A stretch of 64,000 nucleotides of DNA from Neiella marina (lineage in GTDB: Bacteria > Pseudomonadota > Gammaproteobacteria > Enterobacterales > Neiellaceae), in contig NZ_NGNS01000010.1 in assembly GCF_002165625.1 (NCBI RefSeq), positions 79,988-143,987 of the forward strand, written 5' to 3'. The notes under the pieces are model-generated. The model saw only the letters and a list, made by a program, of their open reading frames with translations, searched no databases and was not told the DNA's origin. Shown here piece after piece: positions 61,454-64,000 of the stretch. Both the position numbers and the translations under genes were made by a program. Each line of letters starts with the position of its first letter. The first letter of the stretch is position 1.

Positions 61454-63597
61454 TGAGCGAGCAAACAGCAATGGAACAACAAGTCTTTCAGTTATCCTTT
61501 CAACAGGACGTTGCCGTGGTCACCATGGACGTGCCGGGAGAGTCGGTTAATACCTTGAAAGCCGAGTTTGCCGATCAAGTCCGAGCTGTGCTGCAGCAGA
61601 TCCGTGGCGCAATGACCGAACAAACGGTTCGCGGGGTCGTGTTGATCAGCGGTAAGAGCAATAGTTTTATCGCTGGTGCAGATATTGCCATGCTTGACGC
61701 ATGCTCAACCGCCGCCGAGGCCGAAGCCCTTGCTTTGGCTGGTCATGAGGTGTTTGCTGAAATTGAGCAATTCCCGGTTCCGGTTGTCGCGGCCATTCAT
61801 GGCACATGCTTGGGTGGTGGTTTAGAGTTGGCCATGGCCTGTCATTGGCGTGTCATCACCGATCATGAAAAAACACGTTTAGGTTTGCCTGAAGTCCAGC
61901 TTGGCTTGCTTCCCGGTGGTGGTGGTACTCAACGCTTGCCTCGTTTGGTCGGCATCGCCAAATCACTGGATATGATGCTCACCGGCAAACAATTGCGGGC
62001 CAAACAAGCATTAAAAGCTAAATTGGCTGATGACATGGTGCCTGAGTCGATATTACTCAATACCGCTATTGCCTTGGCCAAGACCGGCAAACCCGGTAAG
62101 CGCCAGCTCAAACGTGACTTGATGGCCAAGGTTCTCGAAACCAATGGCCCAGGCCGGCAGTTACTGTTCTCCCAAGCCAAAAAACAACTATTGGCAAAAA
62201 CTAAGGGCAATTACCCTGCGCCTGAGGCAATTTTGGCGGTCGTTCGCCATGGTATTGAACGCGGGATCAAACGCGGGTTGGCTAAAGAAGCCAAAGAGTT
62301 TGCTAAGTTGGTGATGACACCGGAATCAGAGTCACTGCGACAACTGTTTTTTGCCACCACCGAGATGAAGAAAGATTTTGGCGGCGGCGATGCCAAACCA
62401 GCCGATATTAGTAAAGCCTTGGTGTTGGGTGGTGGTTTGATGGGCGGCGGCATTGCCAATGTCACAGCGATCAAAGCCGGTATTCCTACGCGCATAAAAG
62501 ACATTTCTGAACAAGGCATTAGCCATGCCCTGCAGTACAGCTACGAGCGTTTGCAAAAACAAGTCAAGCGACGCTTTGTCACCAAATCGCAAAGTATTGC
62601 TCAGATGGCGAAGCTCTCCGGCACGCTCAATTACTCTGGGGTAAAAGATGCCGATATTGTCGTTGAAGCAGTATTCGAAGATCTGTCGCTGAAGCATCAA
62701 ATGGTCGCTGATGTAGAAGCAAATTGCTCGGAGCACACTGTGTTCGCCAGTAATACGTCATCACTGCCGATTGCCGATATCGCAGCTCATGCTAAGCGTC
62801 CCGAGAATGTCATTGGCCTGCATTACTTCTCGCCAGTCGACAAAATGCCGTTGGTGGAGGTCATTGCACACGACAAAACGTCTGATCAAACCATTGCCAC
62901 CACCGTTGCCTTTGCCCGCAAGCAGGGTAAAACGCCGATTGTCGTCAAAGATGGTGCTGGCTTCTATGTCAATCGCATCTTAGCTTTGTATGTCAATGAA
63001 GCAGCTCAGCTACTATTAGCCGGAGAGCCCGTTGACCATATTGATCGCAGCTTGGTGCAATTTGGCTTTCCTGTTGGCCCGATGCAGTTGTTGGATGAAG
63101 TGGGTATTGATGTCGGCTCTAAGATTGCGCCGATTTTGCAACAACATTTGGGAGAGCGGTTTACCGCCCCTGCCGCCTTTGACAAATTATTGGCAGACGA
63201 TCGCAAGGGCAAGAAGAACAAGCGTGGCTTCTATCAATACAAGGGCGGAAAGGGCACTAAGAAAGTCGATGAAAGCGTTTATCCGCTGCTCGGCGTGTCG
63301 GCAAACCAATCACTACGGCAAGATGATGTGATTGAGCGTTGTGTGTTACAAATGCTCAATGAAGCCGCACGCTGCTTGGAAGAGGGTATTATCCAGAGTC
63401 CTCGTGATGGCGATATTGGCGCCATTTTTGGTATTGGTTTCCCGCCTTTCTTGGGCGGCCCTTTCCGTTATCTGGATGCTCTCGGCGCTGCACAGGTTGT
63501 TAATCGGCTAGAGTCGTTAACCAAGACCCATGGCAGTCGGTTTGAGCCGTGTGACAGGCTGCTGCAGATGGCTAAAGACAATGAGAGTTTTTATTAA
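61453..63597 (+). CDS. fadJ: Multifunctional fatty-acid oxidation protein FadJ
   Basis: The 714-residue protein has an N-terminal enoyl-CoA hydratase ([16 protein letters not shown] and [18 protein letters not shown] carry the two catalytic glutamates) and a C-terminal 3-hydroxyacyl-CoA dehydrogenase (NAD site [12 protein letters not shown], catalytic His in [15 protein letters not shown]). It partners with FadI. GGAGG lies 7 bases before ATG 61453. Confidence 0.95.
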   Translation: MSEQTAMEQQVFQLSFQQDVAVVTMDVPGESVNTLKAEFADQVRAVLQQIRGAMTEQTVRGVVLISGKSNSFIAGADIAMLDACSTAAEAEALALAGHEVFAEIEQFPVPVVAAIHGTCLGGGLELAMACHWRVITDHEKTRLGLPEVQLGLLPGGGGTQRLPRLVGIAKSLDMMLTGKQLRAKQALKAKLADDMVPESILLNTAIALAKTGKPGKRQLKRDLMAKVLETNGPGRQLLFSQAKKQLLAKTKGNYPAPEAILAVVRHGIERGIKRGLAKEAKEFAKLVMTPESESLRQLFFATTEMKKDFGGGDAKPADISKALVLGGGLMGGGIANVTAIKAGIPTRIKDISEQGISHALQYSYERLQKQVKRRFVTKSQSIAQMAKLSGTLNYSGVKDADIVVEAVFEDLSLKHQMVADVEANCSEHTVFASNTSSLPIADIAAHAKRPENVIGLHYFSPVDKMPLVEVIAHDKTSDQTIATTVAFARKQGKTPIVVKDGAGFYVNRILALYVNEAAQLLLAGEPVDHIDRSLVQFGFPVGPMQLLDEVGIDVGSKIAPILQQHLGERFTAPAAFDKLLADDRKGKKNKRGFYQYKGGKGTKKVDESVYPLLGVSANQSLRQDDVIERCVLQMLNEAARCLEEGIIQSPRDGDIGAIFGIGFPPFLGGPFRYLDALGAAQVVNRLESLTKTHGSRFEPCDRLLQMAKDNESFY

Positions 63598-63671
63598 ACG
63601 GCTAAAAGTGGCTGGAATTTGAACAATCAGGCACATATAATTCGCGCCTCAATCGAATAGGAGATCCGCTG

Positions 63672-63872
63672 TTGTTGTTTCTACTTGTTTTGTTGCATGC
63701 GTTGCTCGCGTCGGTGGCGTATGTTGTTGCAACCTCAAGTGCTTTGTGCCCGAAGCGTTGGGCATTGGCGGGACTGGTGTTGGGGCCTGTGGCTATGGTG
63801 ATGATGCAAACCCATAAACGAATGAGTTGGCAACGCGCTGTAGGAGTTGGCAATACGGTCGTTCGTTTTTGA
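63672..63872 (+). CDS. Small two-span membrane protein
   Basis: The 66-residue product was not recognised. It has two hydrophobic stretches (about 2-20 and 31-45) and a basic C-terminal tail. TTG at 63672 follows GGAG at 9 bases, which supports translation. It lies between fadJ and the insertion sequence end, 23 bases before it. Confidence 0.5.
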   Translation: MLFLLVLLHALLASVAYVVATSSALCPKRWALAGLVLGPVAMVMMQTHKRMSWQRAVGVGNTVVRF

Positions 63873-63927
63873 CCCATTGCTCGTACTCGGAAAATGTGCC
63901 GTCCTAAAATAAGTTGACGGTTTTTGA

Positions 63928-64000
63928 TTAAGCCAGCGTTCCTCCAACGCTGGCTTTTTTGTGCACTTCTTCTGGCGTTTTCATGCCAAGGCTCAAGTGC
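63928..64000 (-). CDS. IS3-family transposase OrfB, C-terminal end (partial)
   Basis: The last 23 residues read HLSLGMKTPEEVHKKAS then VGGTLA, followed by TAA. HxSLGMKTPEEV is the typical ending of the integrase-core (DDE) OrfB of IS3-family elements. The catalytic residues are outside the window. Confidence 0.8.
   Translation of the reverse strand, partial: HLSLGMKTPEEVHKKASVGGTLA
63931..63961 (+). terminator. Terminator-like hairpin inside the IS end
   Basis: AGCCAGCGTT and AACGCTGGCT pair around CCTCC, followed on the plus strand by T6. It overlaps the last codons of the transposase gene and could stop transcripts entering the element from outside. Confidence 0.75.

Larger units (their letters stand above)
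63895..64000 (-). mobile_element. End of an IS3-family insertion sequence (partial)
   Basis: The stretch begins near TGTGCCGTCCTAAAATAAGT, resembling an IS3-family terminal repeat, and continues into the 3' end of a transposase gene. The other end is beyond the window, so the exact boundary (about 63893-63901) and any target duplication cannot be checked. Confidence 0.65.

Overview
The window looks like chromosome from a marine gammaproteobacterium, most likely an Alteromonadales-type organism. This is inferred from gene content: fadIJ, potABCD, rcsF-trmO, pqiABC, H-NS, a YfcZ-type protein, DUF3379 next to an ECF sigma factor, a MoxR-Bat operon, a family-6 alginate lyase and a GH3 glucosidase. 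No rRNA or tRNA gene was seen, so the placement rests on protein families only. Gene density is high, operons are tightly packed and many ends carry strong hairpin terminators. The window opens inside a DeoR-type regulator gene and closes inside an IS3-type transposase gene.

Layout. 1-6.8 kb: end of a DeoR regulator, a cold-shock gene with a readable promoter and long leader, two esterase genes, a YbaN-like membrane protein, then a lipoprotein with a VWA domain overlapping an ECF sigma factor and a membrane partner, and a haem-binding DUF3365 protein. 6.8-16 kb: RND efflux pump and adaptor, MlaA lipoprotein with a secreted alpha/beta hydrolase, small ABM-like and DUF3301 proteins, and a lipoprotein with an HExxH motif. 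16-20.2 kb: retropepsin-like protease and pqiABC. 20.3-28.5 kb: GH3 beta-glucosidase with promoter and LacI-type operator, a ROK repressor, and a GGDEF-EAL protein followed at once by a cytoplasmic GH13 enzyme. 28.5-33.5 kb: a small gene behind a Fur-like box, a NIT-like sensor plus a chemoreceptor lacking its own sensor domain, a perfect FNR box, a DASS transporter and a single-domain response regulator.

33.6-48.2 kb: PL6 alginate lyase, Dcp-type peptidase, potABCD, patatin, an orphan periplasmic binding protein linked to a diguanylate cyclase, rcsF-trmO, and a DUF4340-like protein. 48.2-52.5 kb: H-NS, FadL porin, ElaA-type acetyltransferase, ECF sigma with DUF3379 partner, and a YfcZ-like protein with a well-placed FNR-like site. 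52.6-63.6 kb: a six-gene, mostly overlapping MoxR-DUF58-DUF4381-BatA-BatB/C-BatD operon, divergent from fadIJ. 63.7 kb to the end: a small membrane ORF and the end of an IS3-family element.

Themes: carbohydrate and alginate use, c-di-GMP signalling (two large proteins), envelope maintenance (Mla, Pqi, RcsF, Bat, RND) and anaerobic or iron control suggested by FNR-like and Fur-like sites. The least familiar arrangements are the split NIT/chemoreceptor pair next to an FNR box, the small Fur-box gene, the binding protein-diguanylate cyclase pair, and the VWA lipoprotein-ECF sigma-membrane protein trio.
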